64,000 nt of DNA, taken from NCBI RefSeq assembly GCF_041361465.1, contig NZ_JBGKAC010000001.1, positions 1,860,001 to 1,924,000 of the forward strand. The letters are read 5' to 3'. This DNA is from Halobaculum sp. MBLA0143. GTDB lineage: Archaea > Halobacteriota > Halobacteria > Halobacteriales > Haloferacaceae. The notes beneath the pieces were generated by a model. It was not told where the DNA came from. It made no database searches and was given only the letters and a program-made list of their open reading frames with translations. Position numbers and translations under genes: made by a program. The number at the start of each line of letters is the position of its first letter. Within the stretch, counting starts at the first letter, position 1. Positions 49,344-58,221 of the stretch are shown here, piece after piece.

Positions 49344-50078
49344 TCACACGGAGACGGCGTGTTGCCGGAACTTGATCACGACCGCGATCAGCGAGGCGGT
49401 CCCGAGGAGGAGGAACGTCGCCCCGAGACTGTCGAGGACGGCCGTCTCCGGCGACACCAACAGGAGCGCCGTCGAGACGGCGGCCGCAGACACGAACACG
49501 AGCGTGAGCAGGACGTGTCTGACGAGTGTGTCCACGAGTGTCCCCTGGGTGGCGGTGCCGCGCAAGTGCTCGCGGAAGAAGTACCCGCCGTAGACGACGA
49601 TTCCCGGCGCCAACAGGATCGTGAGCGCGGCCGACAGCGACGGGCCGATCACCAACGGCGGCAGCCCGACGCCGAGGATACCGACGACGATCCCCACCTC
49701 CGCGCCGCGTCTGGTGGGGTAGTCGCCGAACCGTTCCAGCTCCGTGTTGGAGAAGACGGCGTTGTACTGCGCCTCCCGCATAGAGAGGGCACACCCGAAC
49801 GCGTAGCCGAGCAACAGCGTCGGGACGAGCGCGGCGACGGCCGTCGGTGGCGCCGACAACGACACCCGGCCGGCGCCGACGGCGCCGACGAGTAGACCCG
49901 CGAGCCCGACGAACGTGTAGTAGCCCCACAGTGACGACTGGGACTCCGGGGCTGCGCCGGCGATGCGGCGGGCGACGAACGCCATCCACGCCGACAGGAC
50001 GGCCAACAGGACGAAGCCGACGAACCAGATCAACTCCGTCCCGGCGGCGGTGCCGACGAGGGGGGCTGTCGGCGTCAC
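49344..50078 (-). CDS. Polytopic membrane protein coupled to the pseudokinase
   Basis: A 244-residue protein with about seven membrane helices: LIWFVGFVLLAVLSAWMAFV, YYTFVGLAGLLVGAVGAGRV, PTAVAALVPTLLLGYAFGCA, GAEVGIVVGILGVGLPPLVI, LSAALTILLAPGIVVYGGYF, LVRHVLLTLVFVSAAAVSTA and LGATFLLLGTASLIAVVIKF. No catalytic motif is obvious. I do not recognise the family. Its GTG overlaps the stop of the pseudokinase gene (GTGA at 50075-50078), so the two are translated together. Confidence 0.8.
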   Translation of the reverse strand: MTPTAPLVGTAAGTELIWFVGFVLLAVLSAWMAFVARRIAGAAPESQSSLWGYYTFVGLAGLLVGAVGAGRVSLSAPPTAVAALVPTLLLGYAFGCALSMREAQYNAVFSNTELERFGDYPTRRGAEVGIVVGILGVGLPPLVIGPSLSAALTILLAPGIVVYGGYFFREHLRGTATQGTLVDTLVRHVLLTLVFVSAAAVSTALLLVSPETAVLDSLGATFLLLGTASLIAVVIKFRQHAVSV

Positions 50079-51718
50079 TCCGACTCCTCCACGAGGCCGC
50101 GCAGTTCCTGGCCGAGTCTGGTCGCCGACTCGTAGCGCCACGGCTTCTCCGTCGCCGTCGCGGTCTGGACGATCTGATCCAACTCCGTCGGGAGGTTCGA
50201 CACCGTCATCGTCGGGTCCGGGACGTCGACGGGGACGAACCCTCCGTCCAAGTCGCGGGGGTACGGCGGCGCGTCGCCCGTGAGCATGGTGTAGAGGGTG
50301 GCGCCCAGTCCGTACACGTCGGAGAGTCGGCCGACGGAGCCGTACTCCTCGGACATCGCCTCCGGCGGAGCGTACCGCTCGTCGATCCGGAGCGTCCGCG
50401 GTCCGCCGAGGTTGGCGGCGACTCCGACCCGAGTCAGCTTCGGGACGTACGCGGCCGCGGTCTGGACGATTCCGATCGACCACGGGGAGACGGCGCCGTG
50501 GGCGGTGCCGCCCTGGTGCATCGTGGCGACGGCGTCACACAGCTCGATCGCCGTCTCGACGGCCGTCACCGGCGGGAGCCGGCCGGCCTCCCACAGCGGC
50601 CGGGGGAGGTAGTCTGTCGTGACCCACGGGTGCGGTGACCGACCGTAGTCGTGGACGGCGGCGACGTTCTCCAGCCCGTCGACGGCCGTCCAGTCGTCGA
50701 TCGCCGGCTGGAAGTCGCGCTGGAAGTCCTTGGTCGCGTACCGTCCTTCGGGGACGTACGTGTGAATGTTGAACTTGGTGTACTCGTTGTCGACGGTGCC
50801 GGCCGCGACGTACACCCGTTCGTAGTGCGAGAGACCGACGATCTCGATGGAGCTGACGGCCTGGAGCACGCTGGAGTCGGGGGTGAACGTGTTCGACTGC
50901 TCGCCGACGACGCGGTCCTCGACAGTGGGGTATGTGATGTACGGCCCCCAGAGCGTCCCGTCGAGCTGTTCTTCCGGCGGGGCGAGCGTCACGTCGACCC
51001 GGCCGGTGTCGGCGGTCGTCACGTCGTGGTAGTAGTCGAGCATGTCGACCAGGAACTCCGTCTCTCGAGAGTCGTGCTGTTGCGCCCGGGCGGCGAGGTG
51101 GTCGACGTTCGTCGGGTGGTGGTCCGCGACGAGCGCGACCGCCCACATCGCCGTGAGTCTGACGTGCCGACGGTCGTGGGCCAACAGCCGCAGCAACGAG
51201 GGGGTCCGCTGGGGTGCCTTCCACATCTCCTCGACGACCGTCTTGACGACCTCTCGCGCCTCCGGCGCGAGTTGGAGCGGCGCTTCGGACACGCGGGCGT
51301 CACGCCGGGGCTCGTCGGTCGGCTCCTCTCTGGCACCGGGGACGCCCGCGGCCACGTCCGCCGGAGTGGCCTCCAACGCGTCGTCGACCGGGTCGGGGCG
51401 CACGTCCTCCGGTCCGACCGCGTTGGTCGTCGCCGGGCCGGGCTCGTCGGGGGCGAGCCGTTCGCTGTCGGTCAACACGTCGACGACGAACTGGGCCTCG
51501 ACTGCCGCCCGGGACTTCGCCTGTGCGACCACGCCGTCTGCGGTCTCCGGACGGAACTCCGTCACGACGACCAACGCCCACATCGCGGTGAGTCTGACGG
51601 CTCTGTCCGGGTGGTCCAACGCCTCCACGACGACCGGGAGGTTCTCGACAGTTCCGTCGATGTCCGTGGCCACCTTCGTCGCGATTCGTCCGACAGTCGT
51701 GCGGTGCGGCGCAGCCAT
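50075..51718 (-). CDS. HEAT-repeat protein kinase-like protein (pseudokinase)
   Basis: A 547-residue protein. The N-terminal 230 residues hold two homologous HEAT-like units (AVRLTAMWALVVVTEFRPET and HVRLTAMWAVALVADHHPTN) that are internal duplicates, joined by an acidic linker. The C-terminal half (from about residue 285) has a kinase-like fold: APPEAMSEEYGSVGRLSDVY then GLGATLYTMLTGDAPPYP is the subdomain VIII-IX region. The catalytic loop reads HGAVSPWSIGI, lacking both the Asp and Lys of H-R-D-x-K, and the DFG region is TRVGVA. So it is probably a catalytically dead kinase that binds partners. It is translationally coupled to a membrane protein. Confidence 0.85.
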   Translation of the reverse strand: MAAPHRTTVGRIATKVATDIDGTVENLPVVVEALDHPDRAVRLTAMWALVVVTEFRPETADGVVAQAKSRAAVEAQFVVDVLTDSERLAPDEPGPATTNAVGPEDVRPDPVDDALEATPADVAAGVPGAREEPTDEPRRDARVSEAPLQLAPEAREVVKTVVEEMWKAPQRTPSLLRLLAHDRRHVRLTAMWAVALVADHHPTNVDHLAARAQQHDSRETEFLVDMLDYYHDVTTADTGRVDVTLAPPEEQLDGTLWGPYITYPTVEDRVVGEQSNTFTPDSSVLQAVSSIEIVGLSHYERVYVAAGTVDNEYTKFNIHTYVPEGRYATKDFQRDFQPAIDDWTAVDGLENVAAVHDYGRSPHPWVTTDYLPRPLWEAGRLPPVTAVETAIELCDAVATMHQGGTAHGAVSPWSIGIVQTAAAYVPKLTRVGVAANLGGPRTLRIDERYAPPEAMSEEYGSVGRLSDVYGLGATLYTMLTGDAPPYPRDLDGGFVPVDVPDPTMTVSNLPTELDQIVQTATATEKPWRYESATRLGQELRGLVEESE

Positions 51719-51833
51719 CTGTCACCCCCCTCGAACACGGTGCCACCCGGGCAGTGTCCGTCGGTACGATTGGCTACCGGTGCCGACCACTTAAATTGCG
51801 GTACGAACCGTCTCTCGAAGCGGTGGAACCGCG

Positions 51834-52625
51834 TTACTCCGGCGGCGCTGCCGGAGTGACGCCGGCGTACCGGTCCGTCTCGGCCACCCCAGAGTGTGGC
51901 GGCGGCAACAACACCTCTCCGTCGGGGTTGGCCGTCCGCCACGCTCCCCACGTCGACAGCGTCGACGGTCGGATCGACAGCCGGGTCCCCGTCTCCGGGC
52001 CACAGATCCCCGTGGCGAGGAGCTGGCTCCAGTAGCTCTGGGTCGTGGTGTCGAGCAGGACGAGGTTGCCGCTGGCACGCACGTCCACCTGCCGGCCCCC
52101 GGTGCGTTCGGCACCGAACGCCCGTCCGTCCCGTTGGGCGGCCGCGACCTGGATCCGCTCGGGCCGCCACAACAGCCCGGTGACGAGGAACGTGCTCGCC
52201 CGGCCGTCGATCCGCCGGTCGGCGACGACGCCGCTGCGACAGATCGGACAGAAGCTGACGAGCACCGGGCCACCGAACCGGTCACAGACCGCCTCGTGTT
52301 CCGCCAGGAGCTCCAACGGGTACGCCCGGGCACGGTCGCCGTCGCGGAGCCCGACGACGGTCTGTTCCGGGTCGATCCCGCCGACAGCCCCGGTCGCGGG
52401 GGCGTAGCGGTCGGGGATCTCGTGGGCGGTCCAGTCCGGCGCGAACGCCGGCTCGACGACCGCGTGAATGCCCGGGTCGGCGGCGACCGGCTCCGAGCAG
52501 ATCGTCGTCGGGACACCCTGGGCCGCGAGCCCACTCGGCGTCCGTGTGGGGGTGCCGGTCGCCTCGCGGCCGGCACAGCCGGCGGTCACGGCCGCGAGCG
52601 CGGCGAGGAGTCGGCGGCGGTTCAC
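51834..52625 (-). CDS. DUF3179 family lipoprotein
   Basis: A 263-residue DUF3179 protein. The N-terminus is a lipoprotein leader (NRRRLLAALAAVTAGCAG) with Cys17 as lipid anchor. Family motifs: EPAFAPDWTAHEIPDRYAPA, VVGLRDGDRARAYPLELLAE, and VLVSFCPICRSGVVADRRID (C-P-I-C). The two cysteines suggest a metal or redox site; the family function is unknown. I chose the GTG at 52625. It is divergent from the glucoamylase gene. Confidence 0.9.
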   Translation of the reverse strand: MNRRRLLAALAAVTAGCAGREATGTPTRTPSGLAAQGVPTTICSEPVAADPGIHAVVEPAFAPDWTAHEIPDRYAPATGAVGGIDPEQTVVGLRDGDRARAYPLELLAEHEAVCDRFGGPVLVSFCPICRSGVVADRRIDGRASTFLVTGLLWRPERIQVAAAQRDGRAFGAERTGGRQVDVRASGNLVLLDTTTQSYWSQLLATGICGPETGTRLSIRPSTLSTWGAWRTANPDGEVLLPPPHSGVAETDRYAGVTPAAPPE

Positions 52626-52760
52626 GACCCGGGGTCCGTCGGCGACGCGCCTGAACTGCTCGCGGTCGTGCGCGGGGTGAGCGACACCGCGGTCGGAACC
52701 CCGTGGCGCCGCAACAACGGTGACTCGTAATTCGGTACGAGAACCGAACACCACGAGAGA

Positions 52761-52768
52761 TTATATAT
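52761..52768 (+). promoter_or_regulatory. TATA box of the GH15 gene
   Basis: TTATATAT lies 22-29 bases before the ATG at 52790 and is the strongest AT-rich element near a start codon in the window. The short distance suggests a leaderless transcript for the GH15 protein. Confidence 0.75.
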
Positions 52769-52789
52769 CCAGGCGTCCGAGTCCGTCCC

Positions 52790-55700
52790 ATGCGCCTGCG
52801 AACGGCACTCAACGAGTTCAAACGCGACCCGTCGGACGGCGGGGCGGCCGACACGTCCACGGGCGCCTTCTCCGGGCGCGGGGACAGGCTCGTCCACGTC
52901 GACCCCCGTGGTCGGCTCCGAGACTACTCGTCGGCACTCTCCGGACTGTACGGAGTAGACCGCTCGCGGTTCGGGATCGAGACGGACGAAGAGACCTACT
53001 GGTTCGACGAACTGGACATCGTCCGGCAGCACTACTACCGAGAGACGATCCTCGTGGAGACGGAGTACGACGCCGGCCGGTTCACCGTCCACCAGTACGA
53101 CATCACGCTCGGCCGGGCCCACGTCACGCACGTCGAACTCCGGGGCGCGGTGCCGCCGGAGGCGAGTCTGGTCGCCTTCCTCACGCTCGCGCCGGAGGGC
53201 CGCGAGAGCCGGGTCGGCCGACTGATCCACGAGGAGGCCGGCCCGGAGTCGGCGACCGCACTGGAGGTGTTCCACCGCGACGAACACGACTACGTCACCG
53301 CCTCCACCGGACTGTCCGACGTGCGGGGCCAGGTGCCCGAGCGGTTCTACGAGATCCTGGACGACGACCCCGTGGAGTTCCCCTCGGAGTCGGCGCTCAA
53401 CCGCTACGAGGACACCCACCTCTCCGGTGACGTGGTCGTCACCGCTCCCTTGGAGGCGGCCGGCCGCGGCCGCCGTACGTCGCTCGTCACGCAGCTGTCG
53501 GACCACACGGACGTGGACCGGGCGGCGGCGCTCGGCGACCTGGCCAACTGCGCCGCGGAGTTCGACTCCGCTCGGGCGCTCCGCCGGGAGGCCGTCGGCC
53601 GGACGGAGGTGGCCGTCCCGGACGACGTGGCCCGCGAGCAGAACGTCCGTGACGACCTCCGTGCGCTCGCGTTGCTGGAGGCGCCCTCTGGCGCCCGGAT
53701 CGCCGGCCCGGAGTTCGACCCCTTCTTCACCAACTCCGGCGGCTACGGCTTCACCTGGTTCCGCGACGACGGCCGAATCTCACAGCTGCTGGCGGAGTCA
53801 CGCGACAGCCTCGGGCTGGACGTGCGCGAGAAGCTGTTGGAGAGTGCACGCTTCTACTGTGACACCCAACGGCCGGACGGCTCCTGGCCACACCGGGTGT
53901 GGGCCGCCGACGGGTCGCTGGCGCCCGGCTGGGCGAACGCTCGGGTGGAGGACCGCCCGGACTCGACGGAGTACCAGGCCGACCAGACGGCCACCGTCGT
54001 CCGGTTCCTCGCGACGGTGTTGTCGGAGTACGACGAGGAGCTGTCACCCGCGGACCGTGACCGAGTGACGGACGCCGTCCGGGCGGGCGTGGACTCGCTG
54101 CGAGGCTCGCTGGACGGCGACGGGCTGCCGGAGCCGTGTCAGAACATCTGGGAGGACGCGAGCGGCCAGTTCACCCACACGGCGGCGACGTTCCTGGAGG
54201 CGTTCTCGGCGACCGCGACCGCCCCGGTCGGGGAGTCGCTGCGCGACCGCGCCCGGACGGGCGCCGAGGCGGTCGTGGGTGGGTTAGACCGGTTGTTCGA
54301 CGACGACAGCCGCACGTTCGGGATGCGGCTGACGGACGGCGAGGTCGACGACCGGTTGGACGCCGCGACGTTCGCGCTCGTCGACGGGCTCGTGACGTAC
54401 GCCGACGTGGACGCGGTGACGCTGCCGGAGCCGTTGATCGACCGCGTCACCGACCACGTCGAGACCTGTCTGGAGCGGCTGTACCGCGACCCGGACGACA
54501 GCCCCATCGCCGGTATCGTCCGGTACGAGGGAGACCGGTGGCGCACCGGGGGCCAGGACGACGAGAAGGTGTGGTCGCTGACGACCGCGATGGGCGCGGC
54601 CGCCGCCGCGAAGCTGGGGACGTTCCTGGAGTCGCGGGCGGGCCGCGCCGCCGCAGACGGCGGGGTGACGGCTCACGCGCGGGCGGACCCGGACGCCGCC
54701 ACCCTGTTCGACCGGGCGGCGGAGCTGTACACACTGTTAGAACAGGACGGCCCGTTGACGAACGACATCGGCTACCTCCCGGAACAGACGTTCGACGACG
54801 GCCGGGCGGACTCCGCGACGCCGTTGGGCTTCTCACACGGCTACCGGCTGTGTGCGACCGCGCTGCTGTCGGCCGCCGACGCGCTGCCGAGTCGGGCGGG
54901 CAGCACCCCCAGTCCGCCGGAACGGCCACAGTGGACCACCGGCGAGAAGTTCGGCGTCGGCACCGCCGCCGACCACACCACGGACACCCCCTCCCGCACC
55001 TGGTTCACGCTGACCGAGGGGGCGCTGACGGAGGTGCGATTCCCCCGGGTCGACGTGATGAACCTCCGGACGCTCGACTTCGTCGTCGTCTGCGAGGGCG
55101 ACGAGTACACCGCCCGGACACACGTCGAAGGGGCGGCTGCCGGCGACGACACCGTCGACCGGAGCGTCGTCGCCACCGCGGACGACGCGCTGGCGTTCGC
55201 CCATGTCGTCACGGAGACGGGCGACGGCCGGGGCCACGAGTGGGAACTGCGCGTCGACTACGCCACGGACCCGGACCACGACGCCGTCGTGGCGGACCTG
55301 TCGTTCGAGGCGGCAGACGGCCACGAGTACGCGCTGTACGCCGTCGCCGACACCGCCCTGACCAACACCGGGGCGACCGACCGCGGGCTCCGACTGGGCG
55401 AGCCCGGCAGCCACTACCTCGTCGCGCGGGACGCCGACGCCTACACCGGCGACCGCCCGGCGGACGAGGACCCGCTCGTCGTCGACGAGGACGGCGACAG
55501 CTACTCCGTCGCGCTGACGATGGCGACGGCCAGCCGGTTCGACTGGGCCACCGTCGACGCCGCCGGCGGCGACTTGGACGAGCTGTTCGCAGAGGGGTCG
55601 ACGCCGTCGACCCGCGAGACCGTCACTGACGAACGGGTGGTGCTCGCCGGGCGGGTCGGCGTCGGGGAACGACTCTCCGACACGCTCGCCGTCGGGTTCG

Positions 55701-57412
55701 CTCGGCAGGCGGACGTGGCGGCGTCGCTCGGGGAGGCGGCCGGTGCGCTGACCGACGGCTTCGACGCCGTCGCCGAACGGTACGCCGACACCTGGCGGTC
55801 GTTCCTCGCGGACAAGCCCGTCCCCGAGGCCGTCGGCGACCGCGCCGCCGAGACCGCCGACGGGGAGACCGTCGACCTCGCCGCACAGTACCGCACCGCA
55901 CTGATGACGCTCCGGGCCGTCGAGGACAAGACGTTCCTCGGCGCCTCCATCGCTTCCCCCTCGGTCCCGTGGGGTGAGGCCGTCACCGCCGACGAACAGA
56001 AGGGGTACGGCTACAACTTCGTCTGGTCGCGCGACCTGTACCAGGTGTTCACGGCGTTCGAACTCGTCGGCGACCTCCAGACCGCCGCCGACCAGGTGGC
56101 GTACGTCTACAACTACCAACAGGACGAACGGGGGTTCATTCCGCAGAACACCTACCTCAACGGGATCACTCGCTGGGGGGGCGAGCAGATGGACAACATC
56201 TCGTTCCCGTCGGTCATGGCCTACCACCTCCACGACCACGGCCTCTCGTTCGACGACGTTGACTACGACTACGAACACGTCCGGCGCTCGGCGAGCTACA
56301 TCGCCCGCAACGGTCCCGACAGCGGCCAGGAGCGCTGGGAGGAGGAGTCCGGCTACTCCCCGTCGACGATCGCCGCGGAGATCGGCGGGCTGGCGTGTGC
56401 CGGCAAGATCGCGGCCGACACCGGCCGGGAGACGGACGCGCTCGTCTGGCTGGCCGTCGCCGACCGCTGGGCCAACCGGGTCGCCGAGTGGACCGCGACG
56501 ACAACCGGCACGGAGCGACACACGGAGACGCCGTACTTCCTCCGGATCGCCCGCGGCGGCGAGCCGGACGCCGGCCACCACCGCACGCTGGCCAACGGCG
56601 GCCCGCGACTGGACGAGCGCGACGTGATCGACGCCGGCTTCCTCGAGCTCGTCCGGCTGGGGATCCTCCCGTGGGACGACGAGATCGTCCGCAACTCCGT
56701 CGCCGAGGTGGACGACACAATCCGGGTGGATCTCCCGGAGGGGGCCGCCTTCTACCGCTACAACGGGGACGGCTACGGCGAGGTGGAACAGGGCGACATG
56801 GGCGCGCCGTGGTCCGTCGACCGCCCGGGGAAGGGCCGGCTGTGGCCCATCCTCACCGGCGAGCGCGCCGAGTACGAGCTGCGGGCCCCGGGAGACGAGC
56901 GCGACGAGGGTGTCGCCCCGAAGCGTGCGCTCACCGCGATGGCGTCGTTCGCCAACTCCGGGCGGATGATCGCCGAACAGGTGTGGGACCGCGAGGTGTC
57001 CACCGACTACGACTGGGCGTACGGCGAGGGCACCGGCTCCGCGACGCCGCTGGCGTGGTCGATGGCGCAGTTCGTCCGACTCGCCCACGGGATCGACGAG
57101 GACCACCCCGCCGAAGAGCCCGCGTTCGTCGCCGACCGCTACCGCGAGCAGGGTCTCCACCGCCCGGACGAGAGCCCGGCGCTCCGCGTCGACACCGACT
57201 TCCGCGGCAACGAGGTCGTCGTCAACGGGGAGACCACCGGCGAGGCCGTCGCCGTCTCCACGCCGACCGACGGCGCGTTCGTCGAGGTCGAGGACGGCAG
57301 CTTCGAGGCCACGGTGGAGATCGAGTACGGCGAGAACGACATCCTGGTCGCGGCTGCGTCGGATCGTGACCTGGAGGCGGCTGGGACGACCGTGACGCGG
57401 TTCACCGTCTGA
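52790..57412 (+). CDS. Double GH15 glucoamylase-like protein
   Basis: A 1540-residue protein made of two GH15-like modules, each with a beta-sandwich then an (alpha/alpha)6 barrel. The first half (about residues 1-700) has NSGGYGFTWFRDDGRISQLL near residue 318 and STEYQADQTATVVRFLATVL near 393. The second half (about 730-1470) has the classical glucoamylase/glucodextranase motifs: GYGYNFVWSRDLYQVFTAF (near 1074), EESGYSPSTIAAEIGGL (acid Glu near 1185) and YGEGTGSATPLAWSMAQFVR (base Glu near 1411). A final beta domain covers the last 70 residues. There is no signal peptide, so it likely acts on internal alpha-glucans. It is the longest gene in the window and has a strong TATA box. Confidence 0.9.
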   Translation: MRLRTALNEFKRDPSDGGAADTSTGAFSGRGDRLVHVDPRGRLRDYSSALSGLYGVDRSRFGIETDEETYWFDELDIVRQHYYRETILVETEYDAGRFTVHQYDITLGRAHVTHVELRGAVPPEASLVAFLTLAPEGRESRVGRLIHEEAGPESATALEVFHRDEHDYVTASTGLSDVRGQVPERFYEILDDDPVEFPSESALNRYEDTHLSGDVVVTAPLEAAGRGRRTSLVTQLSDHTDVDRAAALGDLANCAAEFDSARALRREAVGRTEVAVPDDVAREQNVRDDLRALALLEAPSGARIAGPEFDPFFTNSGGYGFTWFRDDGRISQLLAESRDSLGLDVREKLLESARFYCDTQRPDGSWPHRVWAADGSLAPGWANARVEDRPDSTEYQADQTATVVRFLATVLSEYDEELSPADRDRVTDAVRAGVDSLRGSLDGDGLPEPCQNIWEDASGQFTHTAATFLEAFSATATAPVGESLRDRARTGAEAVVGGLDRLFDDDSRTFGMRLTDGEVDDRLDAATFALVDGLVTYADVDAVTLPEPLIDRVTDHVETCLERLYRDPDDSPIAGIVRYEGDRWRTGGQDDEKVWSLTTAMGAAAAAKLGTFLESRAGRAAADGGVTAHARADPDAATLFDRAAELYTLLEQDGPLTNDIGYLPEQTFDDGRADSATPLGFSHGYRLCATALLSAADALPSRAGSTPSPPERPQWTTGEKFGVGTAADHTTDTPSRTWFTLTEGALTEVRFPRVDVMNLRTLDFVVVCEGDEYTARTHVEGAAAGDDTVDRSVVATADDALAFAHVVTETGDGRGHEWELRVDYATDPDHDAVVADLSFEAADGHEYALYAVADTALTNTGATDRGLRLGEPGSHYLVARDADAYTGDRPADEDPLVVDEDGDSYSVALTMATASRFDWATVDAAGGDLDELFAEGSTPSTRETVTDERVVLAGRVGVGERLSDTLAVGFARQADVAASLGEAAGALTDGFDAVAERYADTWRSFLADKPVPEAVGDRAAETADGETVDLAAQYRTALMTLRAVEDKTFLGASIASPSVPWGEAVTADEQKGYGYNFVWSRDLYQVFTAFELVGDLQTAADQVAYVYNYQQDERGFIPQNTYLNGITRWGGEQMDNISFPSVMAYHLHDHGLSFDDVDYDYEHVRRSASYIARNGPDSGQERWEEESGYSPSTIAAEIGGLACAGKIAADTGRETDALVWLAVADRWANRVAEWTATTTGTERHTETPYFLRIARGGEPDAGHHRTLANGGPRLDERDVIDAGFLELVRLGILPWDDEIVRNSVAEVDDTIRVDLPEGAAFYRYNGDGYGEVEQGDMGAPWSVDRPGKGRLWPILTGERAEYELRAPGDERDEGVAPKRALTAMASFANSGRMIAEQVWDREVSTDYDWAYGEGTGSATPLAWSMAQFVRLAHGIDEDHPAEEPAFVADRYREQGLHRPDESPALRVDTDFRGNEVVVNGETTGEAVAVSTPTDGAFVEVEDGSFEATVEIEYGENDILVAAASDRDLEAAGTTVTRFTV

Positions 57413-57461
57413 GGCGGTTCTGCGACTCCCGTCTTCGGGTCGTTCGTCTCGACTCGCTACA

Positions 57462-57491
57462 GAACTGCGTCGAGCGGGAATTGAACTTCGG
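57462..57491. repeat. Duplicated tRNA-Gly 3' end
   Basis: acagaactgcgtcgagcggg followed by aattgaactt here repeats, with a few changes, the region 57607-57636 that includes the 3' end (T arm and acceptor) of tRNA-Gly. The two copies are about 145 bp apart. Between them an inverted repeat is formed by ggaattgaac (57478-57487) and gttcaattcc (57533-57542). Such tRNA 3'-end copies are typical attachment-site scars of integrated elements; only a scar remains. Confidence 0.6.
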
Positions 57492-57612
57492 TCGTTCTGC
57501 TCGCTCGCTGCGCTCGCTCGCGTCACTCTCTAGTTCAATTCCCTCGTGACGAAGACAGCCGCCGACGGGCCGAGGAGCGACACGAGGTCACTCCGGCCGT
57601 CGGCGACAGAAC

Positions 57613-57683
57613 TGCGCCGAGCGGGAATTGAACCCGCGTCGATGGCTTGGAAGGCCATTGTCATACCACTAGACCACCGGCGC
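57613..57683 (-). tRNA. tRNA-Gly (TCC)
   Basis: On the minus strand the gene starts GCGCCGGTGGTCTAGTGGTA. The acceptor stem is GCGCCGG pairing with TCGGCGC (one G-T pair), the anticodon stem/loop is ATGGC-CTTCCAA-GCCAT with anticodon TCC, and the T arm is GCGGG-TTCAATT-CCCGC. No intron and no encoded CCA are seen. It lies between the GH15 gene and a membrane HTH gene; a partial copy of its 3' end is found 120 bp away. Confidence 0.95.
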
Positions 57684-57734
57684 GCAGCCACTGCTACTGG
57701 CGGGGAGCATTAAGACGTTATCCTTTCCGGCGGA

Positions 57735-58145
57735 CTACAACGCCACGAGTGTCGTCAGGACTTCGTAGACGGCGTACACCGTCACCGCGAGGATCAGCAC
57801 TCGCAGGAGGTGGCCGACTGGATTGTTCGGCAGTTCGTCCCAGGCCGCCGCGAGGTCGACACCCTCCTGTGTACCGCCGTCTGCCGTGAGCGAGCCGCCG
57901 CCGGCACCGCCGGTCGTCAGCTGGCCGCCGCTGCCGACCGCCTCGTCGCCGAACAACGACGCCATCTCCCGGTCGCCACGGTCCAACGCCGCCTGGAAGG
58001 CGTCGTAGTCGTCGAACCGACTCGTCACCTGGCTGACGTACGACGCAGAACAGTCACACGCCTCGGCGATCTCCGCGTTCGTCGCGTCCGGGTTCTCGCG
58101 CCAGGTCAGGAGGATCTCCCGCTGGAGTTCCGTCTTCTCCGTCAT
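57735..58145 (-). CDS. HTH protein with C-terminal membrane anchor
   Basis: A 136-residue protein. The N-terminal 45 residues form a helix-turn-helix: LQREILLTWRENPDATNAEI, AEACDCSASYVSQVTSRFDD. A Gly-rich linker (GGQLTTGGAGGGSLTADGGT) leads to one membrane helix at the C-terminus (LLRVLILAVTVYAVYEVLTT). It could be a membrane-tethered transcription factor, with the Cys of CDCSAS as a possible redox sensor. I chose ATG 58145 (MTEKTEL). Confidence 0.8.
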   Translation of the reverse strand: MTEKTELQREILLTWRENPDATNAEIAEACDCSASYVSQVTSRFDDYDAFQAALDRGDREMASLFGDEAVGSGGQLTTGGAGGGSLTADGGTQEGVDLAAAWDELPNNPVGHLLRVLILAVTVYAVYEVLTTLVAL

Positions 58146-58221
58146 ACCGACTGTCACGACCCACAGATAATGGGTCTAGGGTTCGGAACCGCCGTCGGAC
58201 GTGTCAGAGGAAACTAGACGA

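Noticed and set aside
54833-57526. 897-residue minus-strand frame over the GH15 gene
   Set aside because: GC-skew shadow of the GH15 gene, which has clear domain motifs; the antisense protein is His/Val/Arg-rich with none.
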